Shown piece by piece: positions 1 through 11,230 of a DNA stretch of 64,000 nucleotides; the first letter of the stretch is position 1, and each line of letters opens with the position of its first letter. The notes below the pieces were generated by a model. The model had not been told where the DNA came from and made no database searches. It saw only the letters and a program-made list of their open reading frames with translations. Both the position numbers and the translations under genes were made by a program. Origin of the DNA: Imbricaverruca yamaguchii (lineage: Eukaryota; Arthropoda; Thecostraca; Neoverrucidae); assembly GCA_034440575.1 (NCBI GenBank), contig JAOTOL010001449.1, positions 209,501 through 273,500 on the forward strand, given 5' to 3'.

Positions 1-1008
1 CATACCTGGCAATTGATTTAGATTAGACAGTTGCCACCGATATTCATGATAGCGATCACTATCCAATTGAATTAATACCCATCCTTTCAAGCGATTCAAA
101 TATCATACCAGGTTGTATCATTCGCGGGAAACCTTCCAAGGCTGACTGAACGAAATGTCAGGAACTTGCGCATTTACAATATACCCCAGACATTTATCCA
201 GTACAAAACATGAACTTAATGATCAACACACTTTTAGAAGCAGCGTTTCCGGAAATTACACTCACAAAATCCTTTCACAAAATGAAATCCCGTAACCTGG
301 TGATGTCCTGAAGTAGCTCAGTCATTGCGATAAGAAAAGGAGCATTTCGGAAATATATACGACATCCTGTTGAACAAAACTGAATCAGCCGTAACGATGA
401 ACTTGCAACGTTACGTCCCATCATTCGTTAAGCTTGATGCCGTTCGTGGACATCGCATTCACAAAAACTCACTTCGAAACGCATCTAAGCAAAATTTGAG
501 GACTCATTCGCCGTTTATCCGGACGCGCTCCAATTAAATCACTCCCTGCCCTCAAAATAAAAAATGTCACCATTACAAAAGAACACTCAGTAGTCAACAC
601 AATACTTCATAACATAGCCCACAACAACTCGAATGACAACGACCGACCTGATTTATTACGAAAGGCACAAAATACTTTTTGCACCACTTTCACACTATTC
701 GATTTTGCGAAAACTGAAATATGCCATGCACCTTTTCAACTTTCTGAATTGGAGCATGCCATTTCCTTCGCCGGTAACACATCCATATGGCCTGATAAAT
801 AACATTAATTTGTTTTCAGACATTTGCCTCACCACACCAAACATTGCATTTTACAAATACTTCATTCACTATGGTTAACTCATGTCCTTTTCGAAATCTG
901 GAAGGAATCTCCGATAATATCCATCCCAAATCCTGGCAAAGATTAGTAATGTTTACACCCATTGCCAACACCAGCTGCTCAGGACAACTTTTTGACCACA
1001 TGGATATT
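1..1008. other. AT-rich sequence, no gene recognised
   Basis: No coding exon, RNA gene or repeat is recognisable here. The open frames are short and have no family resemblance. It probably belongs to a paxillin intron upstream of the LINE, because paxillin exons lie downstream on the + strand and its earlier exons must be to the left of the window. That placement is inference. Confidence 0.4.
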
Positions 1009-1118
1009 ATAAAGACATAAACACATAAAGACATAAAATATTAGTGCAACTATGAGCCACAAGGGCTCTGCTTGGTTACAATCTGGACACTCAACCAGTT
1101 GCCCACCAAATCCGTTGA

Positions 1119-3592
1119 TCAGCCCTCCCTGGAATATTGAAAAGCCAACCCTCTATTCTTATAATGATTGTCTATGCTGCTTTTAGAGATGTTCCATGTG
1201 CTGCTACTGACAATGGTTTCTGGAAGCTGGTTCCAGTGTTCTACTACCCTGTTGGTGAAGAAAAACTGTCTTAACCTTGTCCTGCTGTGGTTAACTTTAA
1301 TTTTAAATTGTTGACCACCAATTGCATCAGTTGTGTTCAATTAAAACATTTCCCCAAGATATCCCTTCTCCATGCCATGGACAAATTTAAAGACCGGGAT
1401 GAGATCTCCTCTCAGCCTTCTATATCTAAGTGAAACATTGATGTTGAATTGTTGACCTCTAATTGCATCACTTCTGTTCAATTCAAACATTCCCCCAAGA
1501 TATCCCTTCTCCATGCCATGGACAAATTTAAAGACCTGGATGAGATCTCCTCTCAGCCTTCTACATCTAAGTGAAAACATATTCACTTTCTTCAATCTTT
1601 CCTCATATGCCAGGTTGCTTATACCATTAACCATTGTGTAGCCCTCTTTTGTGCTCTCTCTCTAAGAGCCAACAAACTTTTTCATAGCTAGGAAACCAAG
1701 CTTGGATGCAGCATTGCAAATGTGCCCTGACATATGCGCAGTAAAACTTCCTGACGACTTCCTCACTTCTGTATGATACATTCCTATTTATTTCCACAAA
1801 CATTCTCAGTGCCCTTTTCCTGTCATCCTTGGTCTGTTCTGATGCCCCAAATTGTGTGTTTAGAATAACACCTAAATCCTTCTGTTGAGTCACTGATAGT
1901 ACTTGGCCACCCATCAAGTATGGGGCCTTCATATGCTGCCTGCCTATATGCATGATTTTGCGCTTATCAAAATTTAATTTAATTTGCCATTCTTCGGACC
2001 ACTTCACAAGTTCGTCTAAGCCTTTCTGCAGTGAGATATGTTCATTATGACCTGATAATGCCCTAAAGACCTTCAAATCATCCGCAAATTTAAAAACCTT
2101 ACTGCTTAGGCCAATTTCAATGTGATTTACAAATATAATGAACAGTAGCGACCCCAGTAATGACCCCTGAGGGACTCCACTAAGAACATTTTGCTATGAT
2201 GACTTTGTACAATTTAGCATCACTCTTTGCTATCTGTCTGAAAGCCACAACTCTATCCATTTTAAGATGCTACCTGCAATACCATGGCCTGAAGCTGCAT
2301 CATTAACCGTTTATGGGGTACCTCGTGAAAGGCCTTACTAAAGTCAAGATATGCTACATCAACCTGACTTCCCCGATCAAACTGTTCTGTAGCGAAGTTA
2401 ACAAAAATCTAAGAGATTTCTGAAACACGACCGCCCTTTTCTAAACCCACGTTGAGTATCTTGAATCAATCTGTTTCCATCCAGATAATTAACTATTCTA
2501 CCCTTGATAATTGATTCGAGTACTTTGCAGACTAGGGATGTGAGACTTACTGGCCTATAGTTTTCAACTTTGCCTCTTTCTCCTTTCTTGAAAATAGGAA
2601 CTATATTTGCCTCTTTCCAATCCGATGAAATTTCATTTTGTGAAACTGATCTACAAAATATTATACCAAGTGGAAATGCCAGTTCCCTTTTAGCTTCCCG
2701 CAATACCCTACCATAATCATCAGGTCCTGCTGCCTTATTTGGCTCTATTTTCCTGATATGATTGAAAACAACATCACTATCAATGAAATCAACATCGTTT
2801 GTCCGATCACATGTCACTGAACACATGTCAGTGTACGGTCGGCAGATTAGTAATATCTTCCAATGTAAACACTGATTTAAACTGCTTGCTCAGCTCCTCA
2901 ACCATCTCACTATTCTCACCCAATATAGTCCAATTTACTTCCAGAGAACCAATTGTGCTGGAAACTTTACTCAGCTTGTAGGAACTAAAAACTTTTTCCT
3001 GTCCCCATTACAGTTCCTAGCCAAATCCAATTCTTTTGCTCGCTTTGCTGCTCTGTTTTTTTTTTGCTTCACAGTATCTCTAGCTTTTCGATATGCCTTT
3101 AGATTAACGACATTTGGGGCTTCTTTAAAGACTCTAAATGCAGCTGTCTTAGCCTTAATTGCTTTTATGAAGTCTGGTGCAAGCCATGCTGGCTTTCCTA
3201 CACCTATTTTGCGCCTTTGCTTTCGAGGGACATGTCTAATCTTAATTTCCTTCAAGTAAGATTTGAACTTTTCCCACATTTCACAGGCATTTAAATTGAA
3301 GAATTCTTGTTCCCATCTTATGGCAATTATAAAATACAAGGTCCAAGAATGAGCCATGTCTGGTAGGTACCGTTACAAACTGGTGTAGCAACAGGTCCTC
3401 CTCAAGGCATTTCGTAAATATTTTACATGATGGGAGGCCAACACCAACATTTTCATATCCTTTTAGATTAAAGTCACCAAGAATAAGGCACTTCATCTGA
3501 AAGTTTCTACTGATTTCCTCACAAATCACCTTATCAAACTCCAGTTGCCGATAATGTGGTAGGGTTCCTGATCGGTAGAAAACTCCTCTCAT
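1119..3592 (-). pseudogene. CR1-like ORF2 (endonuclease/reverse transcriptase) remnant, copy 1
   Basis: This is a broken polyprotein in several frames. The pieces at 3,281-3,592 and 2,971-3,357 match the endonuclease and linker (GDFNLKGYENVGVG, then basic KQRRK segments). The piece at 2,398-2,826 carries the reverse transcriptase start (PIFKKG, ENYRPVSLTSLVCKVLE). The piece at 1,627-2,076 covers the thumb region, and 1,119-1,634 the C-terminal segment (FFTNRVVEHWNQLPE). It parallels the better-preserved copy at 29,738-32,292 but has more stops. The family is identified from motifs of the CR1/L2 group. No function is expected. Confidence 0.85.
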
Positions 3593-3931
3593 CAGTTTAT
3601 TGCTTTTGCCTTTTCCAACAGCGACATCAAGCCAAATGGCGATGTCGATGTCGCTGTGGCAGCGACATCAGACACATTTTTTTCACTACACCTGATACGT
3701 TTTGAGAACTGAATAAGCTATTCACATAGAGCATTAATTACACTACCCCCTTTCACTGCTGGACCCCTATTGCACGAAAACATATTGTATCCCTGGATGT
3801 CATAGTCCTGCAAGTTATCTTCAAGATACCCCTCAGTGACTCATGCCTCCGTGATGCAAACAAAATCTGGTTACTCCTCAGCAACATAACACTCGAACTC
3901 AAATTTGGATCGAATACTCTGATCATTAACC

Positions 3932-4930
3932 TGCGCATATCCGGGGGGCAGATATCTGCCCCCTGCGGTTTTGCCTCATTTGCTGCCAAACTAATCGGGT
4001 TAGCAATGCCAAACGCATAGCTGTTCAATGGTCTTTATGGTCTTTTCCACATATACACACACATTTTTAATCCTGGGTCATCTCAGGTCAGGTCACCAGG
4101 TCAGGCGAAGTGACTCAACTACACTCGGAGTTCTAGGTGGAATAACTTCCACAATAATTGGGCGATTGATTTCAAACTTATAACATGTCATCTCATTACG
4201 GACCATAATATGAATATCGTTTTTTTTCGTAGCATTGACCTTAGGCCAGGTCGCGGCCATGGCTTTCCCATTATAGGGTTATGGTAAAATATACAAATGT
4301 TTCCTGGTTGCATATTTGCGCTCGGAATAATCTCACAACGGTTGTGGCATGTAGATGGAAGCTATGCTCAATGTTGCCGCTGACATTTTTGCTCAGTGAT
4401 CTCACCAAGGTCTCTGAGGTCACCTGAGACCACTGCACATGTCTGCGCATTATATCGCACTGCATTGAGCTAGAAGGCTGAAATTACAGTCATTGTGCTT
4501 GTATCGCCAGGACGTGTCGATTGATACATTACATGACCTCCCTAGGCGCCTTCATGACCTTGACCTGAGGTCATGAGTTCATTACCATGACCTGAGCTTC
4601 GGTTGACCTGACCTTAAACTACACCGCCTATTGTCGGTAGAGCATTTCAAGGACTGTCCAATAGCATTCGCCGTTTGTTCCTATCTGTTACAGGTCCTGA
4701 GATATGTGTCAATAACTGAGTCCCACCTAATCCGGTCGAATTTGACCTATGATGACCCAGTGACCTGAATGTTGACCTGAGCAAAAAATGACCGAAACAC
4801 TTTCGATAGAGCCCGTTACCAGCTATCCAACGCCGTTTTCCGTTTGTCGCTAGCTAGCATAGTTATAGAGATCTTAGGGGTAGTCATCTGCCCCCCACCC
4901 CGGACATGCGAAATCGGCGCGGACGTGCGA
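3932..4930. mobile_element. Non-autonomous DNA element inserted in LINE copy 1, TTAA-flanked
   Basis: Comparison with the second LINE copy shows about 1 kb of extra DNA here. The LINE sequence stops at a TTAA near 3,928 and resumes after a TTAA near 4,924. Near each end are related inverted sequences: GCATATCCGGGGGGCAGAT on the left and, inverted on the right, GCATGTCCGGGGTGGGGGG. The interior has many GACCTGAGGTCA-like palindromic motifs and no coding capacity. TTAA target duplication would fit piggyBac-like or Kolobok-like elements, but the superfamily is not established. Confidence 0.5.
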
Positions 4931-5395
4931 GTCTTAAGCATTGTATACTTATCACATTTTCTATAATCATGTTTTGCTTTTTCATGCTAAGAGCTCTTTC
5001 ATCACTGGATGAACTACCACTCTGCCTGCTTGAGCTACTGCTGTCCCTGTTTGATGACTTTTGGATTCCATTGCCTTGGCTGTCACTATTGGCATATCCC
5101 TGAGCTGGCAATGTCACTTCATCCCTCCCCACCCAATTTCCTAGTTTCTCTGAAGGACATGCTCATACACTTTCTCTAACACATGCACCCTCTTCTCGGA
5201 GAAGTGCAGACCATCCCTCCGATAGAGGTCCCATGATACATAAAACCTTCACCACTCGTCAACGAAGGTGAAACCTAACTCATGACAGAGCCTACCTACC
5301 CTGGCATTGTCTGCCAGTGTCCCAGAGCTCACATTCAGAGGAGGCTCCAGCCCTAGGCAAAATTGCAGTTACGATGACTCTCCTATTGTTATCCT

Positions 5396-6091
5396 TCAGA
5401 GTGGCCAGAAAGGCCCTGTAGTCCTGAGCTGCTCCTCACTCCTAGCAAAACCTATGTTATTCACCCCTACCTGTACTACAACTGTGCTAAACTGGTGATC
5501 ACTGGTGGCCTGTGCCACCACTTGGACCAGGTCCTTGACCTTAGCACCAGGCCTAGTGATGTACCTCCTGTCCCTCCTGCCTTTACAGAATACCCTATAC
5601 AAATGTCGCACACGAGAATCACCTACAACCAGCACTGCATCCTTACTACTACTATCCCGGAGGCAGAATAGTGCCTGGAACCTATTCGATGTTGATATGC
5701 CTGCTTGCTGGGCAGTTCGATTCGGCTTCCTCCCGCTCCTACCACCTGCCACCTGCCACTCACTGGTCTTTTGTTTAGGTTCGCGTCTCCAAATCCTCCA
5801 CACCCTGGCCTCATGTCACTGCCCCTATTGTGACCTACCAGAACTAGCCCTTCTCCGGTTACTAGTAACACTCTCCTATAGAGATATTCCAGTCACCTCC
5901 ACAGTAGGGAAAGCCTCAACTACCTGGTAGCCTGTGACCATCTGGGAATAGGATGTCCCTGCTGTCGACTGACCCCTACATATTGCTTTTTCTTGCCTGC
6001 CCTGTGCAACAAGGGCAGCCTTGAACTTGGGAAGCTCTGCCTTAAGGGTCCTAGCCTCTTCCTCTAGTGCCTGCATCCTGGTAGAAACCAT
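5396..6091 (-). pseudogene. CR1-like ORF1 with coiled coil and SGNH/esterase-like domain, remnant (copy 1)
   Basis: The piece at 5,876-6,091 encodes a short heptad-like stretch (MQALEEEARTLKAELPKF). The pieces at 5,623-5,871 and 5,396-5,803 encode the esterase-like domain, with VLVVGDSRVRHL near the start and STVVVQVGVNNIG after it. The GDS block and the GVNN block are signature positions of SGNH hydrolases, and CR1-like elements are known to carry an esterase domain in ORF1. Frameshifts separate the pieces. The counterpart at 32,796-33,479 is a single frame. Confidence 0.75.
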
Positions 6092-7186
6092 CCTTCAGGC
6101 TACAGCTTATTGCTAGATTTAGATTGAAATTAACTAGTTAAACAACCGACAAAGATCGAGTAAACAACCAACTATTATTCACTATAAATGGCTACCTCCT
6201 ATACTGTCAGATAATGATCTAAGTACCTCAAGAAGACGAACACATTAAGCAGAACTATTAAACAATTGTTTTTTGTTGGTTTTTCTTCTTCTTTAAATTA
6301 AATGTCTGATCTAATTGTCTTCTTGACAAGTAGACAACTAGATGAATATCATCTATGATATCACTTATGACTAGACAGGAAAATGAGCAGAAGTCAAACA
6401 GCACTTCTGAATACCACAAACTTAGTATTAAACTCTATCTTATGGGCGCTACATAACCAGTAGCAGTTGATGCGCCCCTAAGCCCAAATCCAACCAATCA
6501 ACAATTCAAACCCTATCTTAAACCTAAACACCAAAGAGACTATGCACCACAAAATTAAATAAAGTATGTTAAGAAAGTATTAGTATTCTCTAATGTAGCT
6601 TATAATATCAACACACAGAAAGGACAGCAACAGGCTATCTACAGAAAAAAAAGAAACAAGGACTTCCTTTACGAACGAAACTACACTGTGAACGCCACAA
6701 TTTCAGGGCTATCTAATAACCTTGGAACCTTGCTACAATTTCCAACTGAACAAAACTAAATACTAAACTACTAAAAAAAGAAGAAGCCTATATTCGTCTA
6801 CTACACCGATTGTAGATGGAGATATACCTGGTGTAATTGAAGCTAGCTATTTAAATCCTAAACTGTATCTTAGCCACGAGGCCACGCCTAAAAACAAGAT
6901 GGCGCTGGGCAGCCACGCTAAGTTGATATAGTATAATTTGCGTGTTAAAAAAAATATGTTTCAGATAAGAACTAAATAAATATTCACAGAAGTAATTGCT
7001 AAACACCTATCCATAGCTTAGCCTAGTGTACCGTCCCGTTCTGCAACGACTTATCTGGTAAGTTGGAGCTCCCCGCCAACGTGCTTCCACCGTGGCACCT
7101 GGCGGGAAACTCCACTGAATATTGCATACAACACTGAATTGGCACCTGGAAACAAATTCTCTTCCATCTCCATTTCTGTCATCGCT

Positions 7187-7330
7187 CGTTCCGTGTTGCA
7201 GGACTGTCAGCGTTCGTTCCGTGTTGCAGGACTGTCAGCGCTCGTTCCGTGTTGCAGGACTGTCAGCGCTCGTTCCGTGTTGCAGGACTGTCAGCGCTCG
7301 TTCCGTGTTGCAGGACTGTCAGCGCTCCTT
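7187..7330 (+). repeat. 28-bp tandem repeat carrying the paxillin 3' splice site, 5 copies
   Basis: The unit (TCGTTCCGTGTTGCAGGACT plus GTCAGCGC) occurs five times in near-perfect copies. Each copy contains a pyrimidine-rich stretch, the acceptor TTGCAG and the first bases of the LIM3 exon (GACTGTCAGCGC). AG dinucleotides of the five acceptors end at about 7,201, 7,229, 7,257, 7,285 and 7,313. Only the last copy continues into the conserved exon. The acceptor three units upstream (84 bp) would stay in frame; the others shift it. Confidence 0.95.
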
Positions 7331-7434
7331 CGAGAACGGTTCGTTTTTCGAGTATGAAGGCTATCCGTATTGCGAGACGCACTACCACGCTAAGCGTGGC
7401 TCTCTCTGTGCCGGCTGCCACAAACCAATTACAG
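7314..7434 (+). CDS. Pax: Paxillin, penultimate coding exon (end of LIM3, start of LIM4)
   Basis: Paxillin is a focal-adhesion scaffold that links integrin-associated actin complexes to signalling proteins; its C-terminal LIM domains target it to adhesions. This exon reads [20 protein letters not shown] followed by [20 protein letters not shown]. It provides the second zinc-finger half of LIM3 and the first C-x2-C ligands of LIM4, and it matches animal paxillin closely. It starts in phase 0 after acceptor TTGCAG and is 121 bp long, ending one base into a Gly codon. That base plus GG of the next exon restores the conserved ITG-RC junction. The only donor that keeps this frame is AG|GCGAGT, a GC-type site. 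Both boundaries lie inside tandem arrays. Earlier exons are outside the window. Confidence 0.9.
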
Positions 7435-7762
7435 GCGAGTACATGGAATACCCGAACCCATCACGGGCGAGTACATACATCCACCACCGCCCATCACGGG
7501 TGATAACTCGAACCCATCATGGGCGAGTACACGAACCCATCACGGGCGAGTACATACATCCACCACCGGCCATCACGGGCGAGTACACGAACCCATCACG
7601 GGCGAGTACACGAACCCATCACGGGCGAGTACACGAACCCATCACGGGCGAGTACACGAACCCATCACGGGCGAGTACATACATCCACCACCGCCCATCA
7701 CGGGCGAGTACACGAACCCATCACGGGCGAGTACACGAACCCATCACAGATGAGCACACGAA
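7435..7762 (+). repeat. 24-bp tandem array derived from the paxillin GC donor region, about 10 copies
   Basis: The unit CCATCACGGGCGAGTACACG (plus AACC) recurs right after the exon. Some copies are separated by an ATACATCCACCACCG variant. It mirrors the real junction ATTACAG|GCGAGTACATGG: the copies keep GGCGAGTAC but usually carry ACGG instead of ACAG before the GC dinucleotide. The exon frame stays open through the array to 7,805, so intron retention would append repeats of [13 protein letters not shown] type. Confidence 0.9.
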
Positions 7763-8217
7763 TCCCCAAAATGCATACGAACGCATTACAGACGATCATC
7801 GATGATCCCGGAATCAGGGATCGCAGCAGGTGATGAAAAATTTAATTAATATGATTATGAAATCCGTTACTTGCAATTGCATTAAAAGTCAACAATCCTT
7901 TTTAGCTTACAGTATTGTCAGTCTCAGATCAACGCAATACAGCTTTCGCATATTTTCTTTAACACGACGTTGGAAAAAAATGGTACTCAAAAGATGATGA
8001 TAAGAAGATGCTAATAAAAAGTCCGACCGGACATGACATCTTTTCTTTCCCACACATGAACAAATGCAAAAGTTAAAATCGTTGTTATTGCACTGCTGAT
8101 GGTCACTGTTGGCATTGATGGCTCGCAGATCGAGTGGACGTGCATTCGATCGTTTGCTTTGAACTGTGCAGTGCTGTCCTTTTAACGGTGTTCTTGGTGC
8201 TGTTATCATGGTTGCAG

Positions 8218-8363
8218 GGCGCTGTGTGACGGCCATGTTCAAGAAATTCCACCCGGAACATTTTGTCTGCTCGTTCTGCCTCAAACACCTGAACAAAGGC
8301 ACATTCAAGGAGCAGGCGGACAAGCCCTACTGTCACCAGTGCTTCGACAAACTGTTTGGGTGA
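8218..8363 (+). CDS. Pax: Paxillin, last coding exon (LIM4, C-terminus)
   Basis: After acceptor GGTTGCAG, two bases complete the Gly codon. Then comes [20 protein letters not shown] followed by [20 protein letters not shown] and CFDKLFG, ending at TGA (8,361-8,363). The order H-x2-H..C-x2-C..C-x2-C is the remainder of LIM4, and ending in DKLFG soon after the last zinc ligands is normal for paxillin. The 146-bp length (2 + 48 codons including stop) agrees with the phase of the preceding exon. The intron 7,435-8,217 is of GC-AG type and about 0.8 kb long. Paxillin is convergent with the CASP end of the Cut/CUX gene at 13,388. Confidence 0.95.
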
Positions 8364-9150
8364 CCAACGCGGCATCCCACGGCGTGCCAAGGTCGGGTCA
8401 GAGGTGCTGCTAGAGGGCCCGGATGATGCCGAAGCTGGGGTGGAGATGGTGTAGAGGTCATGACCGATATGGGGTCGCAATCGCCTCAAGTGTGGTACTG
8501 ACGGGTCAGGGTCGGCGCGGTTAATATCAGCAGCGGTGCCTGTGCCAAATGAGGTACCAAGGTACAAAATGCGATGCCAATCTGCTGAATGTAGTGCCGG
8601 GGAGGTGTCGGATGCGTTGTCGGGTGCAGGCTAGACGTGCCAATGTCATGTCGACGCATGCGACGCCGCGCCGTCCGACGTTGCGTGACCAGTTGGCACG
8701 GCACGTGCCAGGTGTGCACCTGACGAGAGCGACATCTGACACCACAGGCCAGACCAGAGCTCACAATCAGTACCCAGTCACCAGTCTCTCTTACTCGCAC
8801 TCTCACCCTTAGTGGATTTGGAGGCATGAGGTGAACCAGGCGAATGTGGCTCGCGAAGTGTCATGGAGCACGGCAAATCCACAGAATAAGCGAGATGCAT
8901 TTGTCGCTGTCTCGCATCTTGCACAGAAGCACGTGACGTTGCGTGGCGCAATGTCGCCACCGAAGATGATGTGGTCCAAATGGCAGTAGGACGTACTTCC
9001 TAGACAGTTCATCGGTAATGCGGGGATACGTAACAGAACATTTGCTACTCTGCTGCCGGTTATGCCTTTGCCATTCGATTAGCCTAGAGGCATTTCGGAC
9101 CTGATCCTTTACGACTAGGAGAAAATATAGCAGAGGCTTGCCACCGCCAC
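8364..9150. other. Paxillin 3' UTR / intergenic, no gene seen
   Basis: This follows the paxillin stop and should include its 3' UTR. I see no convincing AATAAA on the + strand nearby. GC content stays moderate and the open frames on both strands are mutual shadows with no family resemblance. Confidence 0.4.
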
Positions 9151-9159
9151 TCCGTAGCC

Positions 9160-9503
9160 TGCTGTGCGACTCTGTTGTGTGGGATGGCGCGCTGATGTCG
9201 CTCGCACGTGTGCGACTCTGTTGTGTGGGATGGCGCGCTGATGTCGCTCGATGGACTTTTATGTATTGCGTTGCGACTCTGTTGTGTGGGATGGCGCGCT
9301 GATGTCGCTCGCACGTGTGCGACTCTGTTGTGTGGGATGGCGCGCTGATGTCGCTCGCACGTGTGCGACTCTGTTGTGTGGGATGGCGCGCTGATGTCGC
9401 TCGCACGTGTGCGACTCTGTTGTGTGGGATGGCGCGCTGATGTCGCTCGCACGTGTGCGACTCTGTTGTGTGGGATGGCGCGCTGATGTCGCTCGCACGT
9501 ATC
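9160..9503. repeat. 46-bp tandem repeat, 7 copies
   Basis: The unit GTGCGACTCTGTTGTGTGGG plus ATGGCGCGCTGATGTCGCTC GCACGT repeats about seven times. One variant spacer near 9,250-9,272 (TCGATGGACTTTTATGTATT) breaks the register. The long - strand frame across it is a repeat artefact. Confidence 0.95.
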
Positions 9504-9509
9504 ACTGTG

Positions 9510-11060
9510 TGTCGTAGTAACTGATAAAATTCCACCCGCCGATCCATGTAGGGCGTTGCTATAAAATTTCCGAGGGTAGTCAAGCAGTACGATCGATATC
9601 TGTTTGCTATTCTGGTAAGTGACTAACACTTAGTGTAACATTGTCGCAATTGGGGTGTGACGTGACGCTTCCCTTGACATGGAATGGTTAAGTGTACCAC
9701 CCTACTACCAGAAACTGGCCGCTCTGATGTCCATGCCGACTAGGAGGCAGGCCATGCTGGATGCAGTACGAATCAATCTACGTGCATACTTGTGTTCTCA
9801 GCTGGTAATCAACCTTCCTCACCGCACCGTGTTATGGCTGCTCTCAGCAGCCATAACGAGCGACGTCGGAACTCGTGGAAGGGATCACCCGTGTCGTGTC
9901 CACGCGTCACGCGCTCCACCGCGGAATGCCTTCGTTTGTTACAGCATAACTCGGCTAGATGTATGTATGTCGGGTGTGCGGGCCTTGTGTGTAGGTGGCG
10001 CTCGTGCATGCTCAGTGTTTCGCCAGTGCGCCACCAGGGCCACTGAAGTCGACCAGTCGTGCACCACGGTACCACGCCACAGTCGGAGAACGTGCCGACC
10101 GTACAGTGGCGCCGACAGCCTGATCGGGACCGCTTCTCTCTGTGCGAGTATCTTATCAAGCGCGTCACAACTCACAATACATAAATGGCCCAATGCTAAC
10201 GTTTGTGTCTACGGTAGAGGTGTGCTGACTGGACATGCAATCTGCTGTACTGGCACCAGACGAGTCCAAATCAAATGCCGCGGACTTGTCGATACTCGAG
10301 GTGGAGAAGTCTAGGCTTCGATCTTGATAGGTAAGGAGATCAGGGTGCACCGCACGCTTGGCATACTTGCATTTTGCAGGACCATTAGTCTGAAAATAGC
10401 AGCCAGACTGTTATTTTTGGGTGTTAATCTCCCTATCTCAATTCCTGAATTCGGACCCAGTTTTACAAGGATCACAACACGTTTTACTCTGGTTTGGTAA
10501 CGACGAAGTCTTGCAGGCTATTGCAGTATCGTGCGCTACGAGTGCATTTCGTGTGCTCTGCCACCTATTAGCAGAGCCAGGCACTAGATGTTGTACTCTC
10601 ACTTGTAGGTGGCGGTAACATCAGGTAGCGTGGCAACTGTGCGGATCAGCTGACCTGAATGGGTGCGACACTGACCACGGGTGGCGCCGGCTACACCCGG
10701 TGTCGGACTGGTTAGTCACGGACGGCCGTCGGCCGGAGCCGGTCCGAGCTAAGATCTGCTTTTAAATTGGCGTTAGAGGACTGAGCAAGGACGTCAAAAC
10801 GAGAGTGGCATTTGAGAGCGTGTTGGTGCGGACGACACCTACAAACGAATTTCCGGGGAACCAAGTACCACAGGAACCGCTAGGGTCAAGGAGTCATGAC
10901 TGCACCTCCATTACTGATACCATTGGTAAAGTTAACCATGCCTTGGCTGGAGCCTTCGCCCCACCATTATTGTCTTGGCCCAGCCAGATTTTTCCTGTCT
11001 CAACATGGAACCCTATGGGATTGGCCCACTGTGTCGTGAGCCGCACTGTATGGGATGGGC
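9510..11060. other. Intergenic sequence with a 12-bp-stem perfect palindrome
   Basis: No gene is recognised. Open frames here (for example + 9,679-10,314) have no family signature and overlap frames on the other strand. A perfect inverted repeat lies at 9,831-9,857: GTTATGGCTGCT, loop CTC, AGCAGCCATAAC. It could be a foldback fragment or a chance hairpin. Confidence 0.4.
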
Positions 11061-11064
11061 CCCC

Positions 11065-11230
11065 ACCATTTCGTATCCATCACTGATGCATGAGGTATTC
11101 CGTATCCATCACTGGTGCAATGAGGGTATTCGGTGTCCATCGCTGATGAATGAGGGTATTCCGTAGTCATCATTGATGCAGGAGGGTATTCGGTGTCCAT
11201 AGCTGATGCATTGGATATTCCGTATCCATC
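11065..11230. repeat. About 31-bp degenerate tandem repeat, 5 copies
   Basis: The motif TATTCCGTATCCATCACTGA followed by TGCATGAGGG recurs five times with substitutions and small length changes. Confidence 0.85.

Larger units (their letters stand above)
1009..7106 (-). mobile_element. CR1-like non-LTR retrotransposon, copy 1 (degenerate)
   Basis: The element reads right to left. Its 5' end is near 7,106 and matches the 5' end of the second copy at 34,167 (shared CCGCCAGGTG start). Its 3' end near 1,009 carries a short tandem tail of CTTTATGT type. In order it holds an AT-rich 5' region (about 6,100-7,106), ORF1 fragments, endonuclease fragments (about 3,280-3,600), reverse transcriptase (about 2,050-2,830, with FADD near 2,075) and the ORF2 C-terminus (about 1,120-1,640). 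Frameshifts and stops break every frame, so it is dead. The 3' part carries an internal direct duplication of about 130 bp (about 1,340-1,590). A separate DNA element of about 1 kb interrupts it at 3,932-4,930. It sits in a paxillin intron, about 200 bp upstream of the LIM3 exon. Confidence 0.9.

Noticed and set aside
7122..7805. 227-codon paxillin-like protein including repeats
   Set aside because: The frame runs through both junction arrays; the real exon is only 7,314-7,434. Noted as the outcome of intron retention only.
9679..10314. 211-codon + frame between paxillin and CASP
   Set aside because: No recognisable domain, overlapping frames on the other strand, and a palindrome inside; most likely chance.
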